DNA from: Candidatus Binatus soli
GTDB taxonomy: Bacteria > Desulfobacterota > Binatia > Binatales > Binataceae
NCBI GenBank assembly: GCA_002479255.1
Contig: DLMJ01000005.1
Span: 102,298 to 166,297 of the forward strand
Reading direction: 5' to 3'
Length of the DNA: 64,000 bases
Shown here: one piece after another, positions 7,780-17,522 of the stretch
Numbering within the stretch: position 1 is the stretch's first letter
How the letters are laid out: every line of letters begins with the position of its first letter
Position numbers and translations under genes: made by a program
The notes under the pieces: generated by a model
Databases searched by the model: none
Told to the model about the DNA's origin: nothing
Seen by the model: the letters and a program-made list of their open reading frames with translations, nothing else

Positions 7780-10365
7780 TCAATCGCCGAGATAGCGGCG
7801 ACGCACAAACACTTCTCCCAGGAACAGCATGATCACAAGGGGAATCAGCCACGGATCCGCGCTGCGGCGAAATGCCACGGTCTGACCGCGATGGCGGGCA
7901 ATTGTCGCTGCGGGAGCTTCGAACGCGCCGTGGGTCGCGGTTGATAGCCGGCGCAGCAGTTCGAGATTGGGTGGCTTGATGCGCAACTCGGCGCTGTCGG
8001 CCGGAATCGATCCGGCGGCGGCGAATTCGCGCTGCTCGAGGATTTTTTCGGAATCGCCCGCTTTGAACATCAGCGTCGCGACGTACTTGCCGCGCGGCAG
8101 CGGCCCGACTTCGCCCCGATAGATCGAGGCGGCGGCCTCGGTCATCGCAACGTCGATGGCGCGTCCCGGCCCGGTGATTCGGCACACCAGGTTACTGACG
8201 GGATTGGGATCGGCCCTTTCAGCCTCGACCGTGATCGACCCGTCAGGCGCGCCGTGGACGCGCATCGTGAACATCCCGGAGTCGCCCTGGCGCATCGTCC
8301 AACCCGCCAGCTGCGACCAGAATTCCGCGTAGCGGTTCCATCGAATCCAGCTCAGTGTGGCGAGTGAGTCGGGTTCGGCGGCGAAAATCGCGGTGCGACC
8401 GAGTCCATATTGCCACGACGCAAGCAGCGGCGCAGATTTGTCGGCGCGCGTGACCTTGAGCATGACTTGCGCGCCGTCCTTGGGCTCGGTCGCGGCAAAA
8501 AAATCTATCGGCGGAATCTCCTTGATGCTGATGCCGGAGAGCATCGCGGTTGCCGCCCCGGCTTCGACGGTGGTGCGATCCGGCTTGCGCCGGTTCATCG
8601 CCTGGCGCGTCAATCCGACCAGCAGCAGCGGCAGCTTCTCGATATCCTGCACGCGATAGAAGACGCCGCCGGTCGCCTGCGCGAAGTCCTGCAGCAAGCG
8701 CAGATTGGCGAGGTCGGGGCCGATGCGGATGGTCGAGACCGGAATATGCCGGCGCGCGAATTCGGCGATCAGATCGTCGTGGTCCTGATACTGGCGGTTG
8801 GTGTCGCCGTCGGTGAGCAGAATCACCTGGCGCACCGGGATGGCGCTCCGCAGAATCTCGCGTTCCGCGATTTCGAGCGCCTCCTTGAAGTCGGTGCCGC
8901 CGCCGGGTTGCAGGCGGTCGATGCGGTTTTCGAGATCGCCGCGATCCTCGCCGAGCGGCTGCAGATGCGCGAGCACGTACGGCTGCGAATCGAACGCGAT
9001 CACGCCGGCGAAATCAGTATCGTCGAGCTGGCGCAGCAGCGCGATCGCGGCTTGCTTGGCGTAGCGAATTCGCTCGCCGTCGCGCACCGCCGGATAGCGC
9101 GAGTCGTAACTCATCGAGTTCGAGCGATCGATGCAGAGGTAAACGGCGATCGGCTCGCGCGACGGCGGCGGCGGTTGCGGTGCAAACTTTACCGGCAACG
9201 CCTTTTCCAGCTCGCCGCCGGCCAGTTTCTCCTCGCGCAATGTGTCGCCCGTCGCGACCAGTCCGCCGCCGTAATCGGCGACGTAGCGATTGAGCGCGTG
9301 CTGCGCCGCCCCCGTCAGCGAACCCTCGGGCACATCGTCGAGGATAACCAGTTGATAGGGCAGGTAGTCCACCGGGTGTTCGCTCAGGCTGCGTGGCGAC
9401 ACGAAATCAATCGCGTAGTTGCGCATCTTGAGCGCGGTCACGAGGCTTTCCGGCGGCGTGGTCGAGACGATCAAAATCCGCGGCGCGCCGGTCACCGAAA
9501 TCGCGGCCTCGACCCGCGGATTCAACGCCACCCGCGGAGCAGCAATCGAGACTTCCGCACTCATCAAGTATGCGCCCGCGCGCTCCAGCCGATAGGGCAG
9601 CTCGAAGCGGTTCAGCCCCGGCTTCAGGGCAGTCGCTTCCCCGCCGACTGCGATGCCGTCGCGGTAGAGCTTGAGCGTGGCTGCGACCGGAGACTGCGAT
9701 TCGCTGTCAACGTCGATTCTGAATGCAAAGCGCTGATCGGCGCGGACCGTGTCCGGGGAATAGAAATTGGTGACCGCAATTCTCTCGGTCGCCGACGGCG
9801 GCGGCGCGGCGGCGAAAATTCGCACACCGTCCTCGAGCATCGCGGGAACCTCCGTCATCGCGGAATCCTCGGTTTCGTTGCCGTCGCTCAGCAGCACGAT
9901 TCGCTTGTCCGCTTCCGCCGCAAACAGGCTTTCAGCCACGGTCAGCGCGCCGGCTATATTGGTGGCCCCTCCGTCGGCGCCATCGCCGAAATGCCCCAGC
10001 AGCCGGGGATCCGTCAGAGGCGCAAGCAGCCGCGCGTCACGGCCAAAAGCGACAATCCCCAGCTGGTCGGCCGGAGCCATCGCGGACTTCAACTGTTCGA
10101 CCTGGCCCCGCATCCAATCCTGCTGATCGGGCGAGACCGACCGCGACTCATCCAGCGCCACGACCACCGCGACGCTTTGCGCGGCGATACGCCCCGGAAT
10201 GCGCAGCCCCGCGAGCGTCGCGACCAGAGCTACAACGCACAGCGCGCGAAGCGTCGCAGCCGCAGCGCCCGCCAGCCGCATCCCGCCGCGCATCGCGAGA
10301 ATTCCCGGCGCCACGGCCACAGGCACGAGCACCAGCAGCCAGAGCAGATGCGGCCGATCAAACAT
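7780..10365 (-). CDS. Membrane VWA protein with an internal glutamine-amidotransferase-like domain and a second VWA domain
   Basis: An 861-aa protein. Two N-terminal membrane helices (about 7-24 and 35-53) are followed by a VWA domain with MIDAS DESRS at about 72-76, a beta-sandwich region, a class I GATase-like Rossmann domain (about 296-374, with LVILDDVPEG) that lacks the catalytic Cys nucleophile context, a second VWA domain with MIDAS DRSNS at about 413-417 and LLTDGD, a further beta region and a C-terminal membrane helix. Such proteins are found in MoxR-associated operons and are thought to assemble or activate envelope proteins. The start overlaps the preceding gene by 8 bp (ATGTTTGA), implying translational coupling. 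Confidence 0.8.
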   Translation of the reverse strand: MFDRPHLLWLLVLVPVAVAPGILAMRGGMRLAGAAAATLRALCVVALVATLAGLRIPGRIAAQSVAVVVALDESRSVSPDQQDWMRGQVEQLKSAMAPADQLGIVAFGRDARLLAPLTDPRLLGHFGDGADGGATNIAGALTVAESLFAAEADKRIVLLSDGNETEDSAMTEVPAMLEDGVRIFAAAPPPSATERIAVTNFYSPDTVRADQRFAFRIDVDSESQSPVAATLKLYRDGIAVGGEATALKPGLNRFELPYRLERAGAYLMSAEVSIAAPRVALNPRVEAAISVTGAPRILIVSTTPPESLVTALKMRNYAIDFVSPRSLSEHPVDYLPYQLVILDDVPEGSLTGAAQHALNRYVADYGGGLVATGDTLREEKLAGGELEKALPVKFAPQPPPPSREPIAVYLCIDRSNSMSYDSRYPAVRDGERIRYAKQAAIALLRQLDDTDFAGVIAFDSQPYVLAHLQPLGEDRGDLENRIDRLQPGGGTDFKEALEIAEREILRSAIPVRQVILLTDGDTNRQYQDHDDLIAEFARRHIPVSTIRIGPDLANLRLLQDFAQATGGVFYRVQDIEKLPLLLVGLTRQAMNRRKPDRTTVEAGAATAMLSGISIKEIPPIDFFAATEPKDGAQVMLKVTRADKSAPLLASWQYGLGRTAIFAAEPDSLATLSWIRWNRYAEFWSQLAGWTMRQGDSGMFTMRVHGAPDGSITVEAERADPNPVSNLVCRITGPGRAIDVAMTEAAASIYRGEVGPLPRGKYVATLMFKAGDSEKILEQREFAAAGSIPADSAELRIKPPNLELLRRLSTATHGAFEAPAATIARHRGQTVAFRRSADPWLIPLVIMLFLGEVFVRRRYLGD

Positions 10366-12253
10366 GGCGCATCCCCCAGCGGCCGGCGTGGCCAATCAGC
10401 ATCGCGGATTCAATCGTCAGGGCGAGCAGCGCCAGCGCGATCAAAATGAAAACCAGCGGCTGCACTTCCCTGGCGGATTGCGCATTCGATGCGGCGGCGG
10501 CCTTTTCCGCCGGCGCCTTCGCTTCGGCCTGCGGTTTGGCGCCGAGGTCGGACTCGGCCGCGTCGTAATAGTTGGCGAACACCTGCGTCGTCTCTCCCCC
10601 CGACTCGACGATGTAGCGCCCGGCCTGCAGCGGACGGATTCGCACGCGGCCCCATTTGTCGGCCGTGACGGTCCGCACGCTCTCGTCGGGCTGGGTGACG
10701 CGCGCGGTTCCGGTTGCGGGTACGCTCACATCAGCCCCGGTCGCCACGATCAAAATATCGCGCGCTGCGGTCAGTTGTTTGATCAGATCGACCGTCAGCA
10801 CCAGCGCGTCGAGATGATCGGGAGCGAGCAGAAGATGATCGCGGACGTCGAATGCGAGTACGCCGACGGGACCGCCCGCCGCACGCCCGATCGCGGCCAG
10901 GGGGATCGACGAATGAGCGGGGCCGGTCGCGGTCGCAATCAAATCCATCCATTCGGGGATCGCGACAATTCGCGTCGCGCCCAGCGTCAGGGATTCGATC
11001 CCGGGCGCTTCGCCCATCGCGTAGCTGCTAATGTCCGCGCTCGCCAGCGTTCCATTGACCGAGATTCCGATTGCGGCCGCGTACGGCAAGTTCTTCGCAA
11101 GTTGCGGCGGATATATGAGCAGCGTGGACGCCGCCCCGGCCGCGGGCACATAGCAATCGTGCATGACAGCCAGTTCGAGCGGCTTCGCGCTCGGACGGGA
11201 TGCGTTCGCATCCGCAAGATACCTGGCAGGATCGGCGGTCTCGATCTGGAAATTCGCGTTGACCGCGAGCACCACGCGCGCGATATCGTCGCGCACCGCG
11301 GCGTCAGGCGACAGGACCAGGACCTGCGCCGGACGATCGGATGGCGCGTAAGCGTAGCGGTCGTTGTCTGCGTCGATCGCATCGGGGGTCAGGATTCGCG
11401 CGTGCAGCACACCTCCCGTCCGGATCGGTCCGAACGGGACGACGACCTGTTCACGCGGCGCGAGCATCAGGGTCTGATGAAACTCCTCGCTGTTGCCGAG
11501 ATCGATCGCCAGTTCGCAGGAATGAGGCCGCGCGGAGAAATTGCGAATCACGGCGCGGCCGCGCGTCGAGCGCGGGATGCCGGGATCCAGCGACACGATC
11601 GCCAGATTGGAGTCGCCGGAACCGACCAGGTGGAAATTCACGCGCGCCGTCGAGGCGGCGTCGGCAAGAATCGCAGCCGCGGGCGGCCGATCGGCGAACA
11701 GATCGATTTCCGAGGCGCCGCGCGCGCGAATCAGCGCCGCTCGCAGAGCCGCCGTGCGTGCGGGCACCGCCATGGGGATCAAATCGCCGAGCGCCTTGCG
11801 CAGGTCAGCCAGGTTCGCGGTCTGCGGATGGCGCGCCTGCGCTTCCAGTGCGTATGCGATTACGCTGAACTCGTCTCCGGCCGGCGCTTGATTGATTATT
11901 TCCATCGCCTCCCGGCGGGCCTGGTCCAGTCTGGCGCCGGAGCCTTCGCGCGCGCTCATCCCGGCGCCGAGATCGAACACCAGCGCATGGATGCGGCCGT
12001 GACCGGGCGTGCGGGGCCTCATCACGTACAATCCCGCGATCGCCAGCGTCAGCGCCGTCAGCGTCGCCGTCTCGAGCCAGAACAGCGGATCGATCCGCAC
12101 GTGACGGACGCTCGCAACCGGCGCGGGCGCTTCGTCGAAAAGCATCAGGCTCGACACTTCGATGGTCGGACGCGAGCGCGAGCGCAGATAGATCAGCACC
12201 AACAGCGCGAGGCTGAGTCCATAAATGAAGTTCTGCGGATTCAGGAGACCCAC
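10358..12253 (-). CDS. BatA-like aerotolerance-operon membrane protein with a degenerate VWA domain
   Basis: A 631-aa protein with the BatA-type N-terminus (LLNPQNFIYGLSLALLVLIY then RSRSRPTIEVSS), a second helix at about 57-78, a VWA-like domain, and a C-terminal helix (about 598-620). The MIDAS position reads DLGAGMS (about 94-100), so the DxSxS metal site is lost and metal-dependent binding is doubtful. A long beta-rich periplasmic part follows. It lies directly after the DUF58 gene (2-bp gap) and overlaps the next VWA gene by 8 bp, so these proteins are made together and probably form one envelope complex with the MoxR ATPase. Confidence 0.78.
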   Translation of the reverse strand: MGLLNPQNFIYGLSLALLVLIYLRSRSRPTIEVSSLMLFDEAPAPVASVRHVRIDPLFWLETATLTALTLAIAGLYVMRPRTPGHGRIHALVFDLGAGMSAREGSGARLDQARREAMEIINQAPAGDEFSVIAYALEAQARHPQTANLADLRKALGDLIPMAVPARTAALRAALIRARGASEIDLFADRPPAAAILADAASTARVNFHLVGSGDSNLAIVSLDPGIPRSTRGRAVIRNFSARPHSCELAIDLGNSEEFHQTLMLAPREQVVVPFGPIRTGGVLHARILTPDAIDADNDRYAYAPSDRPAQVLVLSPDAAVRDDIARVVLAVNANFQIETADPARYLADANASRPSAKPLELAVMHDCYVPAAGAASTLLIYPPQLAKNLPYAAAIGISVNGTLASADISSYAMGEAPGIESLTLGATRIVAIPEWMDLIATATGPAHSSIPLAAIGRAAGGPVGVLAFDVRDHLLLAPDHLDALVLTVDLIKQLTAARDILIVATGADVSVPATGTARVTQPDESVRTVTADKWGRVRIRPLQAGRYIVESGGETTQVFANYYDAAESDLGAKPQAEAKAPAEKAAAASNAQSAREVQPLVFILIALALLALTIESAMLIGHAGRWGMRHV

Positions 12254-12255
12254 GA

Positions 12256-13161
12256 TTATCTCACAATTCCGAGCCGCGGGAGTTCGCGCTCCATAATGCT
12301 TTCAAGATTGCCCGCTCCGAACGCCTGCGCATAAGTAATCGCATGCGTCGTGCAGATCTCGCGCATGCGCATGGCTATCTTTTCGACGTTGCGCCGGATC
12401 GCGGCGGCGGTCGCCGGGCCCAGCACGGTCTCGCGGACTTCGCCGGTCTCTGAGTCGCGCACGCGGAACAGTCCTGATGGATACGAAGCGGTGCTCTCCT
12501 GTTCGCCCATCACGTGGACAACTTTTACATCGTGGCGCGCCGCCACCAGCCGCTTGAGCGCGTCTGCGGCGTCGCTTTCGTTCACGAGAAAATCCGAGAT
12601 GACGACGACCATCCCTGCCGGCCGGCGCTGCAGCAGCAATTGATCGACGGCCGCGCCCAGGCGGGTCTCGCCGCCCGCTTTCACCGACATCACGAACGGC
12701 CTGAAATTGACATACGACTCGCGGCGGCGATGAAACGGCGTTGCGTCGAGCTTCATCGCCCCACGGTGCATCGAGAATGCGCCGATTCGAACGGCGTCGT
12801 TGTCCGCCATCCCGATGTACGCGAGCGACGCGCCGATCGCCAACGCGAGCCCCAGCTTGTCGTCGTGCTCGGGCAATCCCATCGACGCGCTCGCATCCAC
12901 CAGCGCGGTAACCTCGACCTGGCGATCGGCGCGGTAAGTTCGCAGCATCAATTCGTCAAACCGCGCGAACGCGTTCCAATCGAGGAAGCGCAAATCGTCG
13001 CCGGGCGCGTACGCCTTGAAATTTTCCGGTTCGATTCCGAGCCCCTGGATTCTGCCCAACGCGCGCTGGCCCGCGCGCACGGTGCGGGCGCGCTTGATGC
13101 CCAGCACCAGGCGGTCGAGCTTGCGCAAAAATTCCGGCTCGAAAGCGCGTGCTTCGAGCAT
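12256..13161 (-). CDS. DUF58 domain protein (MoxR partner)
   Basis: A 301-aa DUF58 protein. The conserved block YAPGDDLRFLDWNAFAR (about 51-67) and the RTYRADRQVE segment mark the family, followed by a VWA-type fold with intact MIDAS DASAS at about 89-93. DUF58 proteins are encoded next to MoxR AAA ATPases and are thought to act as their substrates or adaptors. Several upstream in-frame starts exist, but ATG 13161 gives the expected N-terminus (about 30 residues before GIKRARTVRAG). It lies 10 bp after the MoxR stop and 2 bp before the BatA-like gene. Confidence 0.87.
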   Translation of the reverse strand: MLEARAFEPEFLRKLDRLVLGIKRARTVRAGQRALGRIQGLGIEPENFKAYAPGDDLRFLDWNAFARFDELMLRTYRADRQVEVTALVDASASMGLPEHDDKLGLALAIGASLAYIGMADNDAVRIGAFSMHRGAMKLDATPFHRRRESYVNFRPFVMSVKAGGETRLGAAVDQLLLQRRPAGMVVVISDFLVNESDAADALKRLVAARHDVKVVHVMGEQESTASYPSGLFRVRDSETGEVRETVLGPATAAAIRRNVEKIAMRMREICTTHAITYAQAFGAGNLESIMERELPRLGIVR

Positions 13162-13171
13162 CGTCGGCCGC

Positions 13172-14212
13172 CTATAGCTTCGCGGCGCGAACCGACTTGA
13201 TGACGCGCTCGACAATGTGCGCGGCGTCGATTCCGTCGGATAGCGCGGCGTAGTTGAGCATGATGCGATGGGCGAGTGCGGCGACCGCCACGTGCTCGAT
13301 ATCTTCACGCGCGATATTGGCGCGCCCGTCGAGCAGCGCACGCACTTTGGCGCCCAAAATGAGCGCCTGCGCACCGCGCGGGCTCGAGCCAAACATCACG
13401 TAGCGATTGACCATCTCGTCATGCACGGCCCTGGCTTCGTCGGTCACGAAGCGCGAGTTCTGCGGCTGCGTGGCTCGCACCAGTCGCGCCGCGTATATCT
13501 CCATCGCGGGCGCCGCCATCACTTCGCGCACCAGCCGCTTGAGCGCCTCGATTCGCTCGGGCGCTTCGGTGGCGTGGAACACCGCCTCGATCCCCGCTTC
13601 TTCGGGCCCGGTCGTCGACGAGATGATTCGAGTCAGTTCGCCTTCGTCGGGATAGTTCAAACGGACTTTGAACAGGAAGCGATCGAGTTGCGCCTCCGGC
13701 AGCGGATAGGTGCCCTCCATCTCGATCGGATTCAGCGTCGCCATCACGAAGTACGGCGGTTTGAGGCGGTAGGTCGTGCCCGATACCGTCACCTGCAGCT
13801 CGGCCATCGCCTCGAGCAGCGCCGACTGCGTCTTGGGCGTCGCGCGATTGATTTCGTCGCCCAGCAGGATATGGCAAAACACGGGCCCCGGCTGAAAGCT
13901 GAACTCGCGCCGTCCGTCCTCCCCCGACAAAATCACGCGCGTGCCTGTTATATCGGCCGGCATCAGATCGACTGTGAATTGAATTCGGTTGAAGCTCAGA
14001 TTGAGCGCCAGCCCCAGCGTTTTGACCAGCGTCGTTTTGCCCGTGCCGGGAACGCCTTCGATCAGCACGTGGCCGCCGGCGAACAGCGCCGACAGCAACT
14101 CCTCGACGGCCTGCTCGTGTCCGATGATCAGCTTGTGGATCTCGGCCTGGATACGCCGAAACGTCCGGGCGAAATCCGCCACCGTTGGCGTTTCCGCCTG
14201 CACCTCGCTCAT
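13172..14212 (-). CDS. MoxR family AAA+ ATPase
   Basis: A 346-aa AAA+ ATPase. Walker A is GVPGTGKT (53-60), Walker B ILLGDEIN (115-122), sensor 1 lies in VMATLNPIE, and the PLPEAQLDRF block is the MoxR signature. MoxR ATPases work as chaperone-like machines with VWA proteins, and here four such partners are encoded immediately downstream. The start codon overlaps the stop of the upstream membrane-protein gene by ATGA, so translation is coupled. High confidence in the family; the client complex is unknown. Confidence 0.93.
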   Translation of the reverse strand: MSEVQAETPTVADFARTFRRIQAEIHKLIIGHEQAVEELLSALFAGGHVLIEGVPGTGKTTLVKTLGLALNLSFNRIQFTVDLMPADITGTRVILSGEDGRREFSFQPGPVFCHILLGDEINRATPKTQSALLEAMAELQVTVSGTTYRLKPPYFVMATLNPIEMEGTYPLPEAQLDRFLFKVRLNYPDEGELTRIISSTTGPEEAGIEAVFHATEAPERIEALKRLVREVMAAPAMEIYAARLVRATQPQNSRFVTDEARAVHDEMVNRYVMFGSSPRGAQALILGAKVRALLDGRANIAREDIEHVAVAALAHRIMLNYAALSDGIDAAHIVERVIKSVRAAKL

Positions 14213-15570
14213 CTGTCGAATACCCGTTTGATAGTAGTTCGATCTTCGGCCGGCACCGCGGCGCGCGCCACCGGCTCGTCCGGCTCCTGGTTCAGGCTGA
14301 GCGGCGCGCGCACTTTGGGCGCAACGTAGGCGTGACCGGCGCCCTTCGCACCGTGATCGACGGGCCGCGCTTCGATTGCGATCTCGAAACCCTCGGTGCC
14401 GAGCTTCGGCGCCGCAGGTGCGCCGAACAGGCTGTCGGGATCGGCGCCGATTCCGTGCGCCGCGCCCCCGTTGCCGCCATTCTCGCCGCTTTGCTGGATC
14501 CTGCGATCGGTCGCGCTGTTATCCCGATTGCCGGGGTTATCCTTGCCGGAGTTGGCTTCCGCGCCCGACTCGCCATTGGCGCCGGGCGAAGGCTCGGAAT
14601 TCGGATGGCGCAAATCGTCCTCCCTCGGCAGATCGATCTCGCGGCTGGATTTTGGCTGGTCCTGTTTGAACTGTCCTGCGATGTCGCTGCGCCGATTCTT
14701 CTGCGTCTCAGGAGCGCGATGAATTTCATTTTGATCCTGATCGCCGCCGGCGTCGGCCAGCCGCAGGTTGAGGCGCTGCTCCGAGGCCATCTTCTGTCCG
14801 GTCAGCCTGCTCTGTAAATGCCCGGCCATGTCGCGCGCGCGATTCACCAGCTGGTTCAGCGAATTGCCGCCTGCCTCGCCGTTCGCCGCGCTCTCCCGGG
14901 CCAATTTGTCCTCAAGCCGGCGCATGGTCGCGGCGTCTGCCGTGACCTGCATCCCCGATTCATCGCCCGGATCAGCCGGTCGCAGATGCAGATCCTCCAG
15001 ATCGACCGTCAGGTCGTCCTGCCCGCTGCCCGGAGTAACCTGTGGCGCGTGATTGATTTTTGAAATCGGGATCGCGAGCGCCGCCAGCACGAAGGCTGCG
15101 GCCAGCGGATAGATCGCGCGCGACACGCGGCGCCGCTCGATCCGCGCGGCCGCGAATTGGTCCTGATAGCCGATCGTATCTTCAACCAGGTACGACCACA
15201 GCGAGCCGCGGGTCTGGTGATTGGCGAGTGCGACGATCGTCGAGAGACGCCCTTTCAGCTCGGCCCGATCATCGGCAATCGCGGCGGCGCGCACCGCGCT
15301 GGCGCGCATCCGCCACCCGGCGCCGACTGCGCTCGCGATACCGGCGCAGCCAATAATCACCAGCGCCGAAGCGCCAACCAGGAAAGCGAGCGGCGACAGC
15401 AGGTATGCACCGGCAAAAACTGCGGCGCCACCCGCGATCGCGATCGCGAGCGTGTAGAAAATCGCATGCTGCAACGCCAGCGAGTTGAGTCGCGTGCGGA
15501 CGGAACCTACCCGGCCCAGGATTTGCCCGAGTTTCTCATCAGCTCGCCTGTCTTGTGAGGGAAACGACAT
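14209..15570 (-). CDS. Membrane protein with a long charged linker, first gene of the MoxR operon
   Basis: A 453-aa protein with two N-terminal membrane helices (about 37-59 and 62-85), a third at about 148-170, and then about 280 residues of low-complexity, hydrophilic sequence rich in Gly, Asn, Asp and Glu with a helical segment (about 205-260). It vaguely resembles the N-terminus of DUF4175 proteins that occur in such operons, but I am not sure. ATG 15570 was preferred to a TTG 12 bases earlier. It is the promoter-proximal gene, ending in a 4-base ATGA overlap with the MoxR gene, so it probably belongs to the same envelope complex. Confidence 0.6.
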   Translation of the reverse strand: MSFPSQDRRADEKLGQILGRVGSVRTRLNSLALQHAIFYTLAIAIAGGAAVFAGAYLLSPLAFLVGASALVIIGCAGIASAVGAGWRMRASAVRAAAIADDRAELKGRLSTIVALANHQTRGSLWSYLVEDTIGYQDQFAAARIERRRVSRAIYPLAAAFVLAALAIPISKINHAPQVTPGSGQDDLTVDLEDLHLRPADPGDESGMQVTADAATMRRLEDKLARESAANGEAGGNSLNQLVNRARDMAGHLQSRLTGQKMASEQRLNLRLADAGGDQDQNEIHRAPETQKNRRSDIAGQFKQDQPKSSREIDLPREDDLRHPNSEPSPGANGESGAEANSGKDNPGNRDNSATDRRIQQSGENGGNGGAAHGIGADPDSLFGAPAAPKLGTEGFEIAIEARPVDHGAKGAGHAYVAPKVRAPLSLNQEPDEPVARAAVPAEDRTTIKRVFDR

Positions 15571-15664
15571 CGAAGGCGCCAAGCGCGTGAATCGAGGATA
15601 GTTTAGCCCGGCTAATCACGCAACGATGAATCTCCGCCCCCACTGCTTCCTGTCCCGGCGGCGC

Positions 15665-16447
15665 CTAAAACGTCCAGCCAATAATCGATTTCAGAAATAC
15701 CCCGTGACTAGCGCGAGTCACTCCGATTCCCACGCCGAGATTGAGCTCGAGCTGCGGAATGAAATCAAAGTTGAGCGCCGGCACGACGAAATGCTGCTGC
15801 TTCTGCACCTTCGCCAGCGGCTGAATCGATCCCATGTCGCCGTAGTATTCCAGCGCCGGGGAAACCCAGCGGTTGAGCTCATAAACCAGCTCGCCCGACG
15901 GATCGAATTGAAGCCCGCGATGCGTCTCGGGACCGCTGAACGGCTTTTCAAACGCGAAGTTCCCCACCAGCCGAAAGCCCTTGTAGTTCGCGCCGGCGAT
16001 CGGCCGCAGCTCGAGCGACAGCGGATTTTCCTCGGCTGCGCGCCGCATGTAATCAAGCTCGATATTGCCGCCGAGCTGCACCGGCCACTCGAAGGTCTGC
16101 GGGACGGCGAAATGGACCTTCGTGCGCGAGCCCGAGTATTCGTAATCGCCGTTGGAGAGCTTCGCGGTGGCGAAATACTGCCCGACTTCGAGCCAACGCA
16201 AGACTCCGTACGAGCCCTCGAGCGTCTCGTGTACCTGGTACACGTCCATCTGGCTCTTCGCCAAATCCCCGGTCGCCGTCGAGGTCGTGTTTGAATGCAA
16301 TTCGAGCGCCAGATGACCGGCCGGCGCGGTATCCGTGTCGTAGACCTCGATTTCATAGAAGTCGATCGCGTGCGATGGAGGCGCGGCCGCGAGCATCGCG
16401 GCCATGCATAGAGAGAGCGCGAAAATATGGGCGACGTACTTCGTCAC
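15665..16447 (-). CDS. Exported outer-membrane beta-barrel-like protein
   Basis: A 260-aa protein with a clear signal peptide (first 28 residues, ending PPSHA). The mature sequence has alternating strands, GWTF at the end with a terminal Phe, and repeated aromatic-glycine patterns, which is what small outer-membrane barrels look like. Related proteins are usually annotated only as transporter or hypothetical. It resembles in overall design the exported protein encoded at 59378-60160 next to the chromate pump. It is followed on the same strand by nothing close; the dehydrogenase gene upstream ends 22 bp away, so the two may share a transcript. Confidence 0.6.
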   Translation of the reverse strand: MTKYVAHIFALSLCMAAMLAAAPPSHAIDFYEIEVYDTDTAPAGHLALELHSNTTSTATGDLAKSQMDVYQVHETLEGSYGVLRWLEVGQYFATAKLSNGDYEYSGSRTKVHFAVPQTFEWPVQLGGNIELDYMRRAAEENPLSLELRPIAGANYKGFRLVGNFAFEKPFSGPETHRGLQFDPSGELVYELNRWVSPALEYYGDMGSIQPLAKVQKQQHFVVPALNFDFIPQLELNLGVGIGVTRASHGVFLKSIIGWTF

Positions 16448-16469
16448 GCGCGTCTCGCAAGAAAATTCC

Positions 16470-17366
16470 TTAGCGCGATTCCTTGAGTCCGGCGTCGTCG
16501 GCCGCTCCCAGAGCGATCGCGGACCAGTCCAGGTCGGCGCGCCCCTTGGCTATCGCCGAGATAAATCGATCGCGCAGCAGGCTCGCCGTCGGCATCGGCG
16601 CGTTCGCCGCGCCCGCGGTCTGCAGCACCAGGTCGATGTCCTTGAGTCCAAGCGGCAGCCGAAAACCCGCCGGCGTGAACACCCCATGAGCTATGACGGG
16701 GCCGTAACCCTGGTACACCGGCGCCGCAAAGATCGTTTTCGTCAGCATCTCGAGCGCCGCCGCCGGATCGACGCCGCTCTTGCGCATCATCGCGACTGCC
16801 TCACCCATCGCCTCGAGTGCCGCCGCGATCATGAAGTTACCCGCGAGCTTCACCACATTCGCCGCGCCGGGATTGTCACCAAAGTCGAATACCTCCTGCC
16901 CCATCGCCTCGATGATCGGTCTCACCTTGGCCTTGGCGCCGGCCGGCCCCGAAACGCAGACCCGCAACTGCTTCGCCTGTGCTTGGATCGGCCGTCCGAA
17001 CACCGGTGCCGCAACCATCACGCTCCCGCGCGTCGCGTGATATGCGGCAAGTTCCCGCGTGGTCGCCGGCGACACCGTACTCATCGAGACATGAATTCCA
17101 TCCGGCGCAATTCGCTCGGCGAGCGCGTCCTCGCCCGTCACGAGCGCCTTGACCGAGGCGTCATCCGCGAGCATCGAGACGACGATACCTCCCGGATGCG
17201 CGACGTCGCCGGCGCGCTCCGCGCGATGCGCGCCCTTGGCAATGAGCGGCTCAGCCTTCGACGCGGTGCGGTTGTAAACCGTCAGATGGTATCCCGCGGC
17301 GAGCAAATTCGCCGCCATCGGCAGACCCATCGCGCCCAGTCCGACGAATCCGATTTTCTGTGTCAT
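16470..17366 (-). CDS. NAD(P)-dependent 3-hydroxyisobutyrate dehydrogenase-family enzyme
   Basis: A 298-aa beta-hydroxyacid dehydrogenase. The N-terminal GFVGLGAMGLPMAANL (6-21) is the dinucleotide-binding motif joined to the family signature, and VYNRT suggests NADP preference. The active-site lysine is K173 in VVKLAGNFM. The C-terminal all-helical domain is complete, and length fits the family. Candidates include 3-hydroxyisobutyrate, tartronate semialdehyde, or succinic semialdehyde-type reductases; the neighbours do not decide. It is divergent from the dehydrogenase-complex operon that starts at 17523. Confidence 0.88.
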   Translation of the reverse strand: MTQKIGFVGLGAMGLPMAANLLAAGYHLTVYNRTASKAEPLIAKGAHRAERAGDVAHPGGIVVSMLADDASVKALVTGEDALAERIAPDGIHVSMSTVSPATTRELAAYHATRGSVMVAAPVFGRPIQAQAKQLRVCVSGPAGAKAKVRPIIEAMGQEVFDFGDNPGAANVVKLAGNFMIAAALEAMGEAVAMMRKSGVDPAAALEMLTKTIFAAPVYQGYGPVIAHGVFTPAGFRLPLGLKDIDLVLQTAGAANAPMPTASLLRDRFISAIAKGRADLDWSAIALGAADDAGLKESR

Positions 17367-17431
17367 CGGCTGAGCCTACCACTCCAGTCGAACGTCGCAA
17401 TGAATTCGACTGCGGCCGCCCGCCCGCTCAT

Positions 17432-17459
17432 TTGACGATTGCTGCGGTTGGGGATAGTT
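17432..17459 (+). promoter_or_regulatory. Possible promoter of the 2-oxoacid dehydrogenase operon
   Basis: TTGACG at 17432-17437 matches five of six bases of the -35 consensus; an AT-containing GATAGT/ATAGTT lies 15-16 bases further on. It precedes the E1 alpha start by about 65 bp in a divergent intergenic region. The -10 match is imperfect and the spacing short, so this is tentative. Confidence 0.3.
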
Positions 17460-17522
17460 TCCGCTCGCCGGGGACATTCATCGCGCATCCCCCGCAATTC
17501 TCACGGAGGCAAAAAACCCTTC

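Noticed and set aside
8410..10449. Very long open frame antisense to the VWA/GATase gene
   Set aside because: It is Arg/Gln/His-rich with no domain, and lies opposite a gene with recognisable VWA motifs; high GC keeps the opposite strand open.
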